Counted from the stretch's first letter, positions 26,673 through 35,311 are shown. The stretch is DNA of 64,000 bases from Sphingomonas sp. UBA978 (GCF_002292295.1 NZ_DBBS01000005.1:124001-188000); one strand, 5' to 3'. A program made the numbers and translations. The notes: generated from the letters alone by a model not told the origin.

Positions 26673-26715
26673 AACGCCATGCCCTCACCCGGCCCGACCG
26701 GTGCCACCGGACGAT

Positions 26716-26748
26716 CCCCCTTCTCCTCCCGGCGGGAGGGGAAGGAGG
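26716..26748. repeat. Intergenic inverted repeat
   Basis: Two 12-bp arms (CTTCTCCTCCCG at 26720-26731 and CGGGAGGGGAAG at 26733-26744) pair with one mismatch around a single central base. It lies between lpdA and the GT-C-like gene, both on the minus strand. There is no T-run on either side, so it is better described as a palindromic intergenic element than as a classic terminator. Confidence 0.6.
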
Positions 26749-26781
26749 CAAGGGATGACGGGAGCGGCATCCCCGCAGGGA

Positions 26782-28176
26782 CTAGAAGTGAATCGCCCGC
26801 CCGTAGGCGCCCAGCACGCTCTCGTGCATCATCTCGCTGAGCGTCGGATGGGCGAACACGGTTTCCATCAGCTCGTGCTCGGTGGTTTCGAGCTGGCGCG
26901 CGATCACATAGCCCTGGATCAACTCGGTCACTTCCGCGCCGACCATGTGCGCGCCGAGCAGTTCGCCGGTCTTGGCGTCGAACACGGTCTTCACGAAGCC
27001 TTCCGCCTCGCCGAGCGCGATCGCCTTGCCGTTGCCGATGAAGGGGAATTTGCCCGCCTTCACCTCATAACCGGCTTCCCTGGCCTTCGCCTCGGTGAAG
27101 CCGACGCTGGCGACCTGCGGACGGCTGTAGGTGCAGCCGGGGATGTTCCACGTCTCGAACGGATGCGGGTCCTGGCCGGCGATCTTCTCGACGCAGACGA
27201 TGCCTTCGTGGCTCGCCTTGTGCGCCAGCCACGGGGCACCGGTGACGTCGCCGATCGCATAGATGCCCTCGACGTTGGTGCGGCCGTAGCCGTCGACCTT
27301 GATATGGCCGCGATCGGTTTCGACGCCCAGCGCCTCGAGCCCGATATTCTCGGTGTTCGGCACGATGCCGATCGCGACGATGGCGTGGCTGAACTCGGTG
27401 CTGGTGACCTTGCCGTCCGCGCCCTTGATCGCCGCGGTGACGCCATTGGCGCCGCTTTCCAGCTTTTCGAGGCCCGATTTGGTGAGGATCTTGATCCCCT
27501 GCTTGGTCAGCGCCTTGGTCATGAACTCGCTGACCTCGGCATCCTCGACCGGCAGGATGCGGTCGAGCATTTCGACGATCGTGACGTCGGCACCCATGTC
27601 GTTGTAGAAGCTGGCGAATTCCACGCCGATCGCGCCCGATCCGATGACCAGCAGCTTGGTCGGCATCACTTCGGGCACCATCGCGTGGCGATAGGTCCAG
27701 ATGCGCTTGCCGTCGGCCTTGGCGAACGGCAGGTCGCGGGCGCGGGCGCCGGTGGCGACCATGATATGCTTCGCCTCGAGGTCGAGCGTCTTGTCGCCCT
27801 GCTTGACCGAGAGCTTGCCCTTCCCGGTCAGCGCGCCGACGCCTTCGAAGACCTGAACCTTGTTCTTCTTCATCAGACCCTTGACGCCGGCATTGAGCTG
27901 GCCCGCGACCTTGCGGCTACGATCGACGATCTTGCCGAGGTCGAAGCCGACATTGTCGGCCTTCAGCCCGTAGGCGTCGGCATGCGTCATGTAATGATAG
28001 ACTTCGGACGTGCGCAGCAGCGCCTTGGTCGGGATGCAACCCCAGTTGAGGCAGATGCCGCCCAGGCGCTCGCGCTCGACGATGCCGACCTTGAGGCCGA
28101 GCTGGCTCGCCCGGATCGCCGCGACATAGCCGCCGGGGCCGGAGCCGAGGATGAGGAGGTCGAAGGTATCAGCCAC
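26782..28176 (-). CDS. lpdA: Dihydrolipoyl dehydrogenase (E3)
   Basis: FAD-dependent E3 of 2-oxoacid dehydrogenase complexes, reoxidising dihydrolipoyl groups with NAD+. The 464-aa product has the FAD fingerprint LILGSGPGGYVAAIRA at residues 7-22, the redox disulfide GGICLNWGCIPTK near residue 40, the NAD fingerprint VIGSGAIGVEFASF, and the C-terminal catalytic HPTLSE. It lies downstream of the pyruvate dehydrogenase E2 gene with two small genes between, so it most likely serves that complex. Confidence 0.97.
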   Translation of the reverse strand: MADTFDLLILGSGPGGYVAAIRASQLGLKVGIVERERLGGICLNWGCIPTKALLRTSEVYHYMTHADAYGLKADNVGFDLGKIVDRSRKVAGQLNAGVKGLMKKNKVQVFEGVGALTGKGKLSVKQGDKTLDLEAKHIMVATGARARDLPFAKADGKRIWTYRHAMVPEVMPTKLLVIGSGAIGVEFASFYNDMGADVTIVEMLDRILPVEDAEVSEFMTKALTKQGIKILTKSGLEKLESGANGVTAAIKGADGKVTSTEFSHAIVAIGIVPNTENIGLEALGVETDRGHIKVDGYGRTNVEGIYAIGDVTGAPWLAHKASHEGIVCVEKIAGQDPHPFETWNIPGCTYSRPQVASVGFTEAKAREAGYEVKAGKFPFIGNGKAIALGEAEGFVKTVFDAKTGELLGAHMVGAEVTELIQGYVIARQLETTEHELMETVFAHPTLSEMMHESVLGAYGRAIHF

Positions 28177-28214
28177 GTTGCGAGGTCCTTACCGGGGGAG
28201 GTTCAACACGAATG

Positions 28215-28598
28215 TCAGGAGAGCGGCGCGACCCGGCGGGGTGCGCGGTTTTCGTCGGTGGCGACGAAGATGAAGCGGGCCTGCGTCACCTTGCAGGCAT
28301 CGTTGGCATGGCGGGCGCGGCGCCATGCCTCGACCTCGATCGTCATCGAAGTGTTGCCGACTGCGGTCAGCCGCGCATAGACCGACACTTCGTCGCCGAC
28401 GAGGACGGGGGCGTGGAACTTCATCGCGTCGCAGGCGATCGTCACCGCCCGGCCGCCGGCATGGCGCGATGCGACCGATCCGGCGGCAAGGTCCATCTGC
28501 CCCATCAGCCAGCCGCCGAAGATGTCGCCATAGGGATTGGCGTCGGCAGGCATCGCGGTGACGCGGATCGTCGGTGCGACGTCGGGCAGGTCGGTCAT
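28215..28598 (-). CDS. Acyl-CoA thioesterase (hotdog fold, YciA-like)
   Basis: A 127-aa hotdog-fold thioesterase hydrolysing acyl-CoA. YciA/BACH-type features are ANPYGDIFGGWLMGQMDLAAG with the catalytic Asp after Gly-Gly-Trp, and FHAPVLVGDEVSVYA. The ATG at 28598 is chosen because it overlaps the stop of the upstream small membrane gene (ATGA) and matches the family N-terminus. It lies between the E2 and E3 genes, suggesting a role in acyl-CoA homeostasis, but co-function is inferred. Confidence 0.88.
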   Translation of the reverse strand: MTDLPDVAPTIRVTAMPADANPYGDIFGGWLMGQMDLAAGSVASRHAGGRAVTIACDAMKFHAPVLVGDEVSVYARLTAVGNTSMTIEVEAWRRARHANDACKVTQARFIFVATDENRAPRRVAPLS

Positions 28599-28795
28599 GC
28601 GCGCCTCCGGTCGATCGCGCGGGCGCGGCGCAGCGGGCCGACGCCCATCAGCACCGTCGCCAGCATCGCCGCCGCACCGCACCACCAGATCACCTCATAG
28701 CCCAGCGGATAGGACCATGCCGCCGCCCAGGTCATCGCCGCGGCCGCGACCAGCCCGGCGACGATGTGCAGCAGTTCGACGGTTGTCCGCGCCAC
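28595..28795 (-). CDS. Small two-helix membrane protein
   Basis: A 66-aa protein with two hydrophobic segments (LLHIVAGLVAAAAMTWAAAW and VIWWCGAAAMLATVLMGVG) and a basic C-terminal tail. GTG start at 28795, 7 nt after the E2 stop. Its stop overlaps the thioesterase ATG. The tight packing between E2 and the thioesterase supports it being a real gene. Function unknown. Confidence 0.7.
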   Translation of the reverse strand: MARTTVELLHIVAGLVAAAAMTWAAAWSYPLGYEVIWWCGAAAMLATVLMGVGPLRRARAIDRRRA

Positions 28796-28802
28796 GCCTG
28801 CC

Positions 28803-30155
28803 TCAGGCGAGCATGCCGAGCGGCCGCTCGACCAGCGCCTTGAACACCTTCATCAGCTCGGCCCCGTCGGCCCCGTCGATCGCACGGTGATCGAAGCTGC
28901 CGGTCGCCGACATGACGGTCGCGACGGCCAGTTCGCCGTCGACGATATACGGCCGCTTCTCGCCGGCGCCGATCGCCATAATCATCCCCTGCGGCGGGTT
29001 GATGACCGCCTCGAACTGCTTGATGCCGAACATGCCCATGTTGCTGATCGACGCGGTGCCGCCCTGGAATTCCTCGGGCTTCAGCTTGTTCTCCTTGGCG
29101 CGGGCCGCGAGATCCTTCACCTCGTTGGAGATCGCCGACAGGCTCTTGGTGTCCGCACCGACGACGATCGGCGTGATGAGCCCCGACGGCGTCGACACCG
29201 CGACCGAAATGTCCGCGCGCTTGAAGCTGATGAGCTGGTCGGGCGTGAACATGACGTTGCACTTGGGCACCGCGATCAGCGCCTGCGCCAGCGCCTTCAC
29301 CAGCATGTCGTTGACCGACAGCTTGACGCCGCGGCTTTCCAGCGACGCGTTGAGCTCGCCGCGCAGCTTCAGCAGCGCGTCGAGCTGGATATCCACCGTC
29401 AGGTAGATGTGCGGCACCGTCTGCTTCGATTCGGTCAGGCGGCGTGCGATCGTCTTGCGCATGTTGCTGAGCTTGGTCGCCTCATGCGGAATATCCGGCA
29501 CGGCAGCGGGCTTGGCGGCGGGCGCAGGTGCGGCCGCGGCGGCCGGGGTCGATTCGCTCTTCGCAGCCGCCGGTGCGGCCGCGCCGGACTTCGCACCCTC
29601 GACGTCCGCCTTGACGATGCGACCGTTCGGGCCCGAACCGCTCAGGCCGGCGAGTTCGATGCCCTTTTCGGCGGCGATGCGGCGCGCCAGCGGGCTCGCC
29701 TTGACGCGCTCGCCCGACTTGGCAGGGGCCGGCGCCGCGCCGGCATCGGCGGGCTTGCCGTGATCCTCCGCCTCGGTGACGTCGCGCTGGGCGGGCTTCG
29801 CCTCGTCGCCGGTCGCGTTGGGGTCCTTCGGATCGGGACGGCCCTTGAATTCGGGATCGGCGGGCTCGGGCGTCTCGCTCTTCGCCGGCGCGCTGACAGA
29901 GGATGCGTCCTCGCCCTCTTCGGCCAGGATCGCGATCACCGCGCCGACCTTCACATTGTCCGTGCCTTCGGCGATCAGGATCTTGGCGATCACGCCCTCG
30001 TCCACCGCCTCGAATTCCATCGTCGCCTTGTCGGTCTCGATTTCGGCCATGATGTCACCGCTCTTGACGGTGTCGCCTTCCTTGACGAGCCACTTGGCGA
30101 GCGTACCCTCTTCCATCGTCGGCGACAGCGCGGGCATCTTGATCTCGATCGACAT
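28803..30155 (-). CDS. Pyruvate dehydrogenase E2, dihydrolipoamide acetyltransferase
   Basis: Core of the pyruvate dehydrogenase complex, transferring acetyl from lipoyl to CoA. The 450-aa product has one N-terminal lipoyl domain with lipoyl-lysine context ETDKATMEFE near residue 43, a Pro/Ala-rich linker, a peripheral-subunit-binding domain (SPLARRIAAEKGIELAGLSG) and the catalytic domain. The acyltransferase signature is DHRAIDGADGA near the C-terminus. Length and architecture are those of alphaproteobacterial PDH E2. The E1 genes are not in the window. Confidence 0.95.
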   Translation of the reverse strand: MSIEIKMPALSPTMEEGTLAKWLVKEGDTVKSGDIMAEIETDKATMEFEAVDEGVIAKILIAEGTDNVKVGAVIAILAEEGEDASSVSAPAKSETPEPADPEFKGRPDPKDPNATGDEAKPAQRDVTEAEDHGKPADAGAAPAPAKSGERVKASPLARRIAAEKGIELAGLSGSGPNGRIVKADVEGAKSGAAAPAAAKSESTPAAAAAPAPAAKPAAVPDIPHEATKLSNMRKTIARRLTESKQTVPHIYLTVDIQLDALLKLRGELNASLESRGVKLSVNDMLVKALAQALIAVPKCNVMFTPDQLISFKRADISVAVSTPSGLITPIVVGADTKSLSAISNEVKDLAARAKENKLKPEEFQGGTASISNMGMFGIKQFEAVINPPQGMIMAIGAGEKRPYIVDGELAVATVMSATGSFDHRAIDGADGAELMKVFKALVERPLGMLA

Positions 30156-30265
30156 GCAGGTCCTCTTGCCTGGGGAGCAGGTCGCTCCCTTCGCGCCCTA
30201 CGCGCGGGGGGTCAACCCTTGCGCGGGCTCAAGGCGCGGACCACGTAACGGAAAAGGGGCAAAAC

Positions 30266-30721
30266 ATGCGCATATACCTCGTGGTGGTCGACGACAGTCC
30301 GGAAGCGGAGATCGCGCTGCGCTTCGCTGCGCGCCGTGCGGTGAAGACCGGCGGCGGCGTCGAAATCCTGACCCTGATCCCGCCGCAGGAGTTCATCGCC
30401 TTCGGCGGCGTGCAGGCGACGATCGAGGAAGAGGCGCTGCTCCACGCCGAAGGGCTGGTGTCCGCCGCGGCGGGGACGCTGGTCAGCGAATCGGGGCTGA
30501 AGCCGTCGATCACCGTGCGGCAGGGCGACGGCCCCAAGATCATCCGCGAGATCATCGCCGCCAACCCGGACATCGCCGCGCTGGTGCTGGGCGCGGCACC
30601 GGCGGGATCGCCGGGCACGCTCGTCACCCATTTCGCCGGTTCGGACGCGGGCGCCCTGCCCGTCCCGGTGATGATTATCCCGGGATCGCTGACCCGCGAG
30701 GCGATCGACCGGCTGAGCTGA
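30266..30721 (+). CDS. Universal stress protein (UspA family)
   Basis: A 151-aa UspA-fold protein, starting MRIYLVVVDDSPEAEIALRF with the typical first strand and Asp. The later IAALVLGAAPAGSPG corresponds to the nucleotide-binding region, and PVPVMIIPG is the last strand. The canonical G-2x-G-9x-G(S/T) ATP motif is only partly conserved, so ATP binding is uncertain. It is divergent from the PDH E2 gene across a ~110-bp gap. Confidence 0.88.
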   Translation: MRIYLVVVDDSPEAEIALRFAARRAVKTGGGVEILTLIPPQEFIAFGGVQATIEEEALLHAEGLVSAAAGTLVSESGLKPSITVRQGDGPKIIREIIAANPDIAALVLGAAPAGSPGTLVTHFAGSDAGALPVPVMIIPGSLTREAIDRLS

Positions 30722-30751
30722 TCCACAGCAGCCGCAGGGCGATGAAATCGT

Positions 30752-30781
30752 TTGCATTTTTGTGCTTGCGGATCGTATAAT
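30752..30781 (+). promoter_or_regulatory. Sigma-70-like promoter ahead of a 56-aa gene
   Basis: TTGCAT at 30752-30757 and TATAAT at 30776-30781 are separated by 18 bp, a near-consensus housekeeping promoter in otherwise GC-rich DNA. The predicted transcription start (about 30788) falls on the ATG of the downstream small gene, implying a leaderless or near-leaderless message. Confidence 0.55.
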
Positions 30782-30786
30782 ATGAC

Positions 30787-30957
30787 ATGTCCGCCAATCT
30801 CTTGCCGCCGATGCCCTACATCCGGGCGCTCGACCTGCTGACCCGCGCGCTCAGCACGCTGGACGACCTCGACGAGGGGATCGCCGCCGCGCAGCTGAGC
30901 GGGGTCATCGACCTGGTCGCGGCGCGGCTCGGCGACCAGAGTCGCTGTACGCATTGA
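30787..30957 (+). CDS. Small hypothetical protein (56 aa)
   Basis: The short frame reads MSANLLPPMPYIRALDLLTR and onward, with a helical, Leu/Ala/Asp-rich body and a C-terminal CTH. It is supported by a strong promoter directly in front and by absence of another gene in the 290-bp gap. An internal ATG at 30811 is an alternative start. No Shine-Dalgarno sequence is apparent. Function unknown. Confidence 0.55.
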   Translation: MSANLLPPMPYIRALDLLTRALSTLDDLDEGIAAAQLSGVIDLVAARLGDQSRCTH

Positions 30958-31011
30958 TCGGCTAAATCAGGGGCTTGAGCGGACGGGCGCGACGCGCCAC
31001 ACCGCCATGCC

Positions 31012-32295
31012 ATGCTGATCCTCCCGCTCCTCGCCGCCGCTGCCGCCACCGCTGCGGCCCCCGCCCCCGATCCCGCCCGACTGAAGGCCAGCGTCACCGC
31101 GCTGGTCGGCTTCGGCACGCGGCACACTTTGTCGTCGACCACCGATCCGAAGCGCGGCATCGGCGCGGCGCGCAGCTGGGCGGCAAAGCAGTTCGAGGCG
31201 ATCGGGCGCGACTGCGGCGGCTGCATCAAGGTCGAACGCATCAGCCGCAGCTTCACCGGCCCGCGCGCGCCCGATGGTGTGATGGTGGAGGACGTGCTCG
31301 GCATCCAGCGCGGCCGCGATCCCGACCGCGTCGTCATCATCGGCGGGCATATCGATAGCCGCGTCACCGACGTGATGGACGCGACCAGCGACGCACCGGG
31401 CGCCAACGACGATGCCTCCGGCGTCGCCCTCGTACTGGAAACGGCGCGGCTGCTGTCGAAGCGGCGTTTCGACGCGACGATCGTCTATGTCGCCTTCAGC
31501 GCCGAGGAGCAGGGGCTGTGGGGCGCCGAGCTGCTCGCCGACACCGCCGCGACGCGGGGCTGGACCGTCACCGCGATGCTCAACAACGACATTGTGGGAA
31601 ATTCGATTGGCCAAGGCGGCGTCCGCGACCCGAACCGCGTCCGCGTCTTTTCGGAAGGCATCCGCGCGGCCGAGGATCTGCCCCAGCAGCAGCGTCGCCG
31701 CGGCGACGGCGGCGAGGATGACGGCCCCAGTCGCGCGCTCGCCAAGACGATCGATGGCATTGCGGACGCGATTCCCGGCGGCTTCGACGTGGTGATCGAC
31801 CGGCGTCCGGACCGGTTCGGGCGCGGCGGCGACCACGAACCGTTCCTGAAGCGCGGCTATCCCGCAGTCCGGTTCTCGGTCGGTGCGGAAAATTGGGACG
31901 CACAGCATCAGAACCTGCGCACCGAGAACGGCACCGTCTTCGGCGACACGATCGACCGGATGGATTTCGCCTATCTCGCCAAGGTGACGGCGATCAATGC
32001 CGCGACGATCGCCCGCCTCGCCGCCGCACCCGCCGCGCCCGCAAGCGTCACGTTGGTCGGCGACCTGTCGCGCGATACCCGGGTCAGCTGGATGCCGGTA
32101 CCGGGCGCCGCGGGCTATCGCATCCGCTGGCGCGCCAACGACGCCGCGTCGTGGAGCCAGTCGCGCGACGTACAGGGCAGCGACGCGGTCGTGCAGCAGG
32201 TGCCGGTGGACGACACGTTTTTCGCGGTGTCTGCGCTGGCGGCGGATGGTAGCGAGAGCCTGCCGACGTTCGGCGGACGGGCGGCGCGGCGTTAG
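31012..32295 (+). CDS. Exported M28-family zinc aminopeptidase with C-terminal Fn3-like domain
   Basis: A 427-aa protein with an N-terminal signal peptide. Its M28 peptidase domain shows the expected metal-ligand motifs: GGHIDSR (His), PGANDDASG (bridging Asp), FSAEEQGLWG (catalytic Glu pair), NNDIVG (Asp) and GGDHEPFLKRG (His). The last ~85 residues resemble a fibronectin type III-like module (RVSWMPVPGAAGYRIRWR). It probably degrades peptides in the periplasm or outside the cell. No operon partner. Confidence 0.9.
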   Translation: MLILPLLAAAAATAAAPAPDPARLKASVTALVGFGTRHTLSSTTDPKRGIGAARSWAAKQFEAIGRDCGGCIKVERISRSFTGPRAPDGVMVEDVLGIQRGRDPDRVVIIGGHIDSRVTDVMDATSDAPGANDDASGVALVLETARLLSKRRFDATIVYVAFSAEEQGLWGAELLADTAATRGWTVTAMLNNDIVGNSIGQGGVRDPNRVRVFSEGIRAAEDLPQQQRRRGDGGEDDGPSRALAKTIDGIADAIPGGFDVVIDRRPDRFGRGGDHEPFLKRGYPAVRFSVGAENWDAQHQNLRTENGTVFGDTIDRMDFAYLAKVTAINAATIARLAAAPAAPASVTLVGDLSRDTRVSWMPVPGAAGYRIRWRANDAASWSQSRDVQGSDAVVQQVPVDDTFFAVSALAADGSESLPTFGGRAARR

Positions 32296-32315
32296 TTGGG
32301 TCTGCGCGAGAATTG

Positions 32316-32576
32316 GTTCACGCGAAGACGCTAAGCCGCGAAGAACGGGATTCACGCGGAGACGCGGAGAAGAGGTTTTTGCGCGCAGAGGCGCGGAGGA
32401 CGCAGAGACGATTTGACGCAGCGCAGCTGCTTCCTGTCAGGCCGCAGTGGTGAGCAAAGAATAAGATTGCCTGCGGCGCAACACCCTCTTCGGCTCTGCG
32501 GCTCTGCGCGAACCTCCCTCGCCTTTTCTTCTCCGCGCCTCCGCGTAAATCCCCTTCTTCGCGGCTTCGCGTGAAC
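32316..32576. repeat. Large inverted repeat filling the gap between convergent genes
   Basis: The left arm (32316-32372) and the reverse complement of the right arm (32528-32576) match along about 50 bp, starting GTTCACGCGAAG and ending GCGGAGAAG. The left arm carries an 8-bp insertion. The intervening ~155 bp is also built of GCAGAGRCGCGGAG-like units. Such cgcagag/gcggag elements recur in intergenic DNA of many proteobacteria. Here it occupies the whole 305-bp gap between the M28 gene and the carboxypeptidase gene and may act as a bidirectional terminator. No gene seen in it. Confidence 0.8.
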
Positions 32577-32601
32577 CCGAAACCTCCCGGCATTACAAAG
32601 A

Positions 32602-33504
32602 TCAGTCCGCCGGCAACGCCCCGCCATTGCCCAGCCATTCCTCCAGCGTATCGGGGATGCTCCGCGCCGGCGGTGGTGGCGACGGCGCAGCGCGGCCGAA
32701 GCCTTCGGTCAGCAGCTTCGCGACGAGGCGGTCGCGCAGTTGGACCGAGCGTTCGCCGATCACCACCGCGATCAGCCGCCGGTCGCCGCGTTTGGCGGAA
32801 GCCGCCAGCGCAAAGCCGGCCTCGGCGGTATAGCCGGTCTTGAGGCCGTCCGCGCCCGGATAGGCGCCGAGCAGGTGGTTGTGGTTCTGCACCGTCCGCC
32901 CGCCCCAGCTGAAGCTGCGCGTCGCGAACACCGCGTAGCGCCGCGGATGGTCGCGTTGCAGCGCCAGCGACAGCCGCGCCATGTCCTGCGCGGTGGTCAG
33001 GTTGGCGCCGGGCAGGCCGGTCGAATTGGTGAAGGAGGTATCCTCGAGGCCGAGCGCGCGCGCCTTGGCGGTCATCATCCGTGCAAACCGGTCTTCCGTG
33101 CCGCCGACGGTTTCGGCCAGCGCGACCGCGACGTCGTTCGCCGACACCACGGCGACGGCGCGGATCGCCTGATCGACGGTCATCGTCGCACCCGGGCGCA
33201 GGCCGATCCGCGATGGCGGCTGGTTCGACGCATAGCGCGAGATCCGCACCGGATCGCCAAGCCGCAACGTTCCCGCATCGAGCGCGTCGAACGTCAGGAA
33301 CAGCGTCATCATCTTGGTGAGCGAGGCGGGCCGGCGGACGATGCCGGCATTCTGCGCATAGAGGATGCTGCCGTCGCGCGCGTCCATGACGATCGCCGAC
33401 ACCGGCCGCGTCACCGCGTCCGCCGGCGCGATCGGCGCGGCCAGCCCCGCCAGCAGCATGGCGCCGCACCAGCGATGGAGGGCGCGGCGCGACAGCATCG
33501 TCAT
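32602..33504 (-). CDS. D-alanyl-D-alanine carboxypeptidase (low-molecular-weight PBP)
   Basis: Periplasmic S11-family peptidase trimming the terminal D-Ala from peptidoglycan pentapeptides. The 300-aa product has a signal peptide (MLLAGLAAPIAPADA). The three active-site boxes are SLTK near residue 62, SAND near 121, and KTGY near 222. It is first in line after a lipoprotein gene and an L,D-transpeptidase gene on the same strand. It makes the tetrapeptides that L,D-transpeptidases use as donors, a sensible pairing. Confidence 0.93.
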   Translation of the reverse strand: MTMLSRRALHRWCGAMLLAGLAAPIAPADAVTRPVSAIVMDARDGSILYAQNAGIVRRPASLTKMMTLFLTFDALDAGTLRLGDPVRISRYASNQPPSRIGLRPGATMTVDQAIRAVAVVSANDVAVALAETVGGTEDRFARMMTAKARALGLEDTSFTNSTGLPGANLTTAQDMARLSLALQRDHPRRYAVFATRSFSWGGRTVQNHNHLLGAYPGADGLKTGYTAEAGFALAASAKRGDRRLIAVVIGERSVQLRDRLVAKLLTEGFGRAAPSPPPPARSIPDTLEEWLGNGGALPAD

Positions 33505-33521
33505 ACCCGATGCGTCCGCGA

Positions 33522-33851
33522 TTACTGCGGCGCCTGGTCGTTGGCCGGCGCCTCGTCGCGCGACACACGCGCGGTCATGCCGGTGGCGTCGGCATCCTCG
33601 ATCATCTGCGCATCGGGCGCGACCGGGGCTTCCGGCGGCACGTCGATCGCGGCGGTGTTCGCGTCCACTGTCGGCGGCAGCGACTCCGTCGGTTCGGCGG
33701 AGGGCAATGCATCAGGCGTCGCCTCGTCCATCGGCGCCTGCTCCGTCATATTCTCGTCGAGCGGCTGTTCGGGCTCGGAGCGCGAACAGGCCGCCAGCAG
33801 CAGCAATCCCGCGGCCAGCGCCGCCCAGGTCTTCATCTTACGCATACGCAT
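33522..33851 (-). CDS. Small acidic lipoprotein
   Basis: A ~109-aa protein with a lipoprotein signal (WAALAAGLLLLAAC, lipidated Cys) and a Pro/Glu/Asp-rich mature part that is probably disordered. A GGGGAGG ribosome site sits directly before the first ATG; its spacing fits the second ATG two codons later better. It lies 11 nt after the L,D-transpeptidase gene and 17 nt before the carboxypeptidase gene, so the three form an operon. It may be a cofactor of one of these enzymes; that is inference. Confidence 0.75.
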   Translation of the reverse strand: MRMRKMKTWAALAAGLLLLAACSRSEPEQPLDENMTEQAPMDEATPDALPSAEPTESLPPTVDANTAAIDVPPEAPVAPDAQMIEDADATGMTARVSRDEAPANDQAPQ

Positions 33852-33862
33852 CACCTCCCCTT

Positions 33863-35311
33863 TCACCGTGCCGCGACCATCTGGCTCGCCGAGCGCGCCT
33901 CGATCTTCGCCGCCAATGTTGCATCCCATCCATAGGGATCGTCACGGAAATTCATCTGGCCGCTGCCGCTGGCGAAGGCGGTCCAGTAGAGCAAATAGAC
34001 CGACACCGGCTTCACCAGCCGCGCCCGCACGGTATCGCCCTTGTCGACGGTCGCCGCGATCGCCTCCGGCGTCCAGGCGGGATCGCCCTTCAGCAGCAGC
34101 TGCGCAAGATCGGCGGGCTTTTCCAGCCGGACGCAGCCGTGGCTGGCGAGCCGGCTAAAGCTCGCGAACTTGGCCCGCGACGGCGTATCGTGGAGGTAGA
34201 CCGAAAAGGCGTTGTCGAAGTCGAACTTGTAACGGCCGAGCGCGCTCTGGTCGCCGGCCTTCTGTTGCAGGCGGGTGCCGTCGATGACGCGGAAGCCGTT
34301 GCGGCGGAAATAGCCGGGGCTCTTCTTTTCCTTCGGCCACAGCTCCTTGGTCGCGATCGAGGTCGGCACGTTCCACGGCGGGTTGATGACGACGCTGTGG
34401 ATGGTCGAGGAGAGCATCGGCGTCTCATCGCCCGGCCGGCCCGTGACCGCGCGCATCGACATCACCGGCTGGTCGCCGTCGAACACGGTCAGCACCGCGG
34501 CGGCGATGTTCACCTGGATGCGGTCGCGCGGCAGGTCCTGCGGCAGCCAGCGCCAGCGCTCCATATTGGCCATGATCTGCCGCACCCGCGCCTGGGCCGG
34601 CACGTTGAGCGCCGCCAGCGTCTGCGTCGACACGGTGCCGGTGGGGTTAAGGCCGTAGCGACGCTGCGCACGGCGGACCGATTCGAGCAGTTTCGTGTCG
34701 AAACCGCCGGTGGCGGCGACGTCGGTGTCCTCGACCGCCAGCCGCTTGCGCAGCGCGAGCACGCGCGCTCCGCTCGCACCCATGCCGAGGTCCGGCCCGG
34801 CAGCGAGTGCCGGCCAGCCGCCGGCGGCGGCGATGCTGCGATAGCGTTCCAGCCCCGCCTTCAGCCCGTCATAACCCGAATAGGGCGGCGGCAGCGCGGC
34901 GAACCATGCGGCGATCCGGTCGCGGCGCACCGCATCGGCGAAGCCGGGCAGCGGATCGAAGGTCGGCGGGCGCAAGCCCCAGTCGCGCTGGAAGTCCGCC
35001 TCCGCCAGCCGCCCGGCATGGACCGCTCGGGCATGGTCGAGCGCGTCGCGCACCAGCCGGTCGCGGGCGGCGGCGTCCATCGGCTGCGGCGCGGCGAGGC
35101 TGAGCCCCTGCGCCAGCGTGTCGCGCGAAAGCAATGCCGCGAGCTGCGTCGCCTGCGCGTCGGTCAATTGCGGCAGCGGGATCGTCGGGACGACCACCGG
35201 CGGCGCCACGACCGCCGACGGCGGCACCGGAACCGGCACCACCTGCGCCGTCGCCGGCATCGCCGGCAGGAGCATGGCGGCCATCGCCACCGTCGCTATG
35301 GTTCGTGTCAT
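33863..35311 (-). CDS. YcbB-like L,D-transpeptidase
   Basis: Periplasmic enzyme making 3-3 crosslinks in peptidoglycan or attaching proteins to it. The 482-aa product has a signal peptide, a Pro/Val-rich stretch, a YcbB-type scaffold with a peptidoglycan-binding repeat (RRAQRRYGLNPTGTVSTQTL) and the YkuD catalytic domain with SRLASHGCVRLEKP (His, Cys, Arg) near residue 405. The ATG at 35311 is chosen because it begins a clean signal peptide; 15 upstream codons in frame look non-coding. Confidence 0.93.
   Translation of the reverse strand: MTRTIATVAMAAMLLPAMPATAQVVPVPVPPSAVVAPPVVVPTIPLPQLTDAQATQLAALLSRDTLAQGLSLAAPQPMDAAARDRLVRDALDHARAVHAGRLAEADFQRDWGLRPPTFDPLPGFADAVRRDRIAAWFAALPPPYSGYDGLKAGLERYRSIAAAGGWPALAAGPDLGMGASGARVLALRKRLAVEDTDVAATGGFDTKLLESVRRAQRRYGLNPTGTVSTQTLAALNVPAQARVRQIMANMERWRWLPQDLPRDRIQVNIAAAVLTVFDGDQPVMSMRAVTGRPGDETPMLSSTIHSVVINPPWNVPTSIATKELWPKEKKSPGYFRRNGFRVIDGTRLQQKAGDQSALGRYKFDFDNAFSVYLHDTPSRAKFASFSRLASHGCVRLEKPADLAQLLLKGDPAWTPEAIAATVDKGDTVRARLVKPVSVYLLYWTAFASGSGQMNFRDDPYGWDATLAAKIEARSASQMVAAR

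Noticed and set aside
26716..26748. Inverted repeat as a rho-independent terminator for lpdA
   Set aside because: Good stem but no T-run on the minus strand after it; reported only as a repeat.
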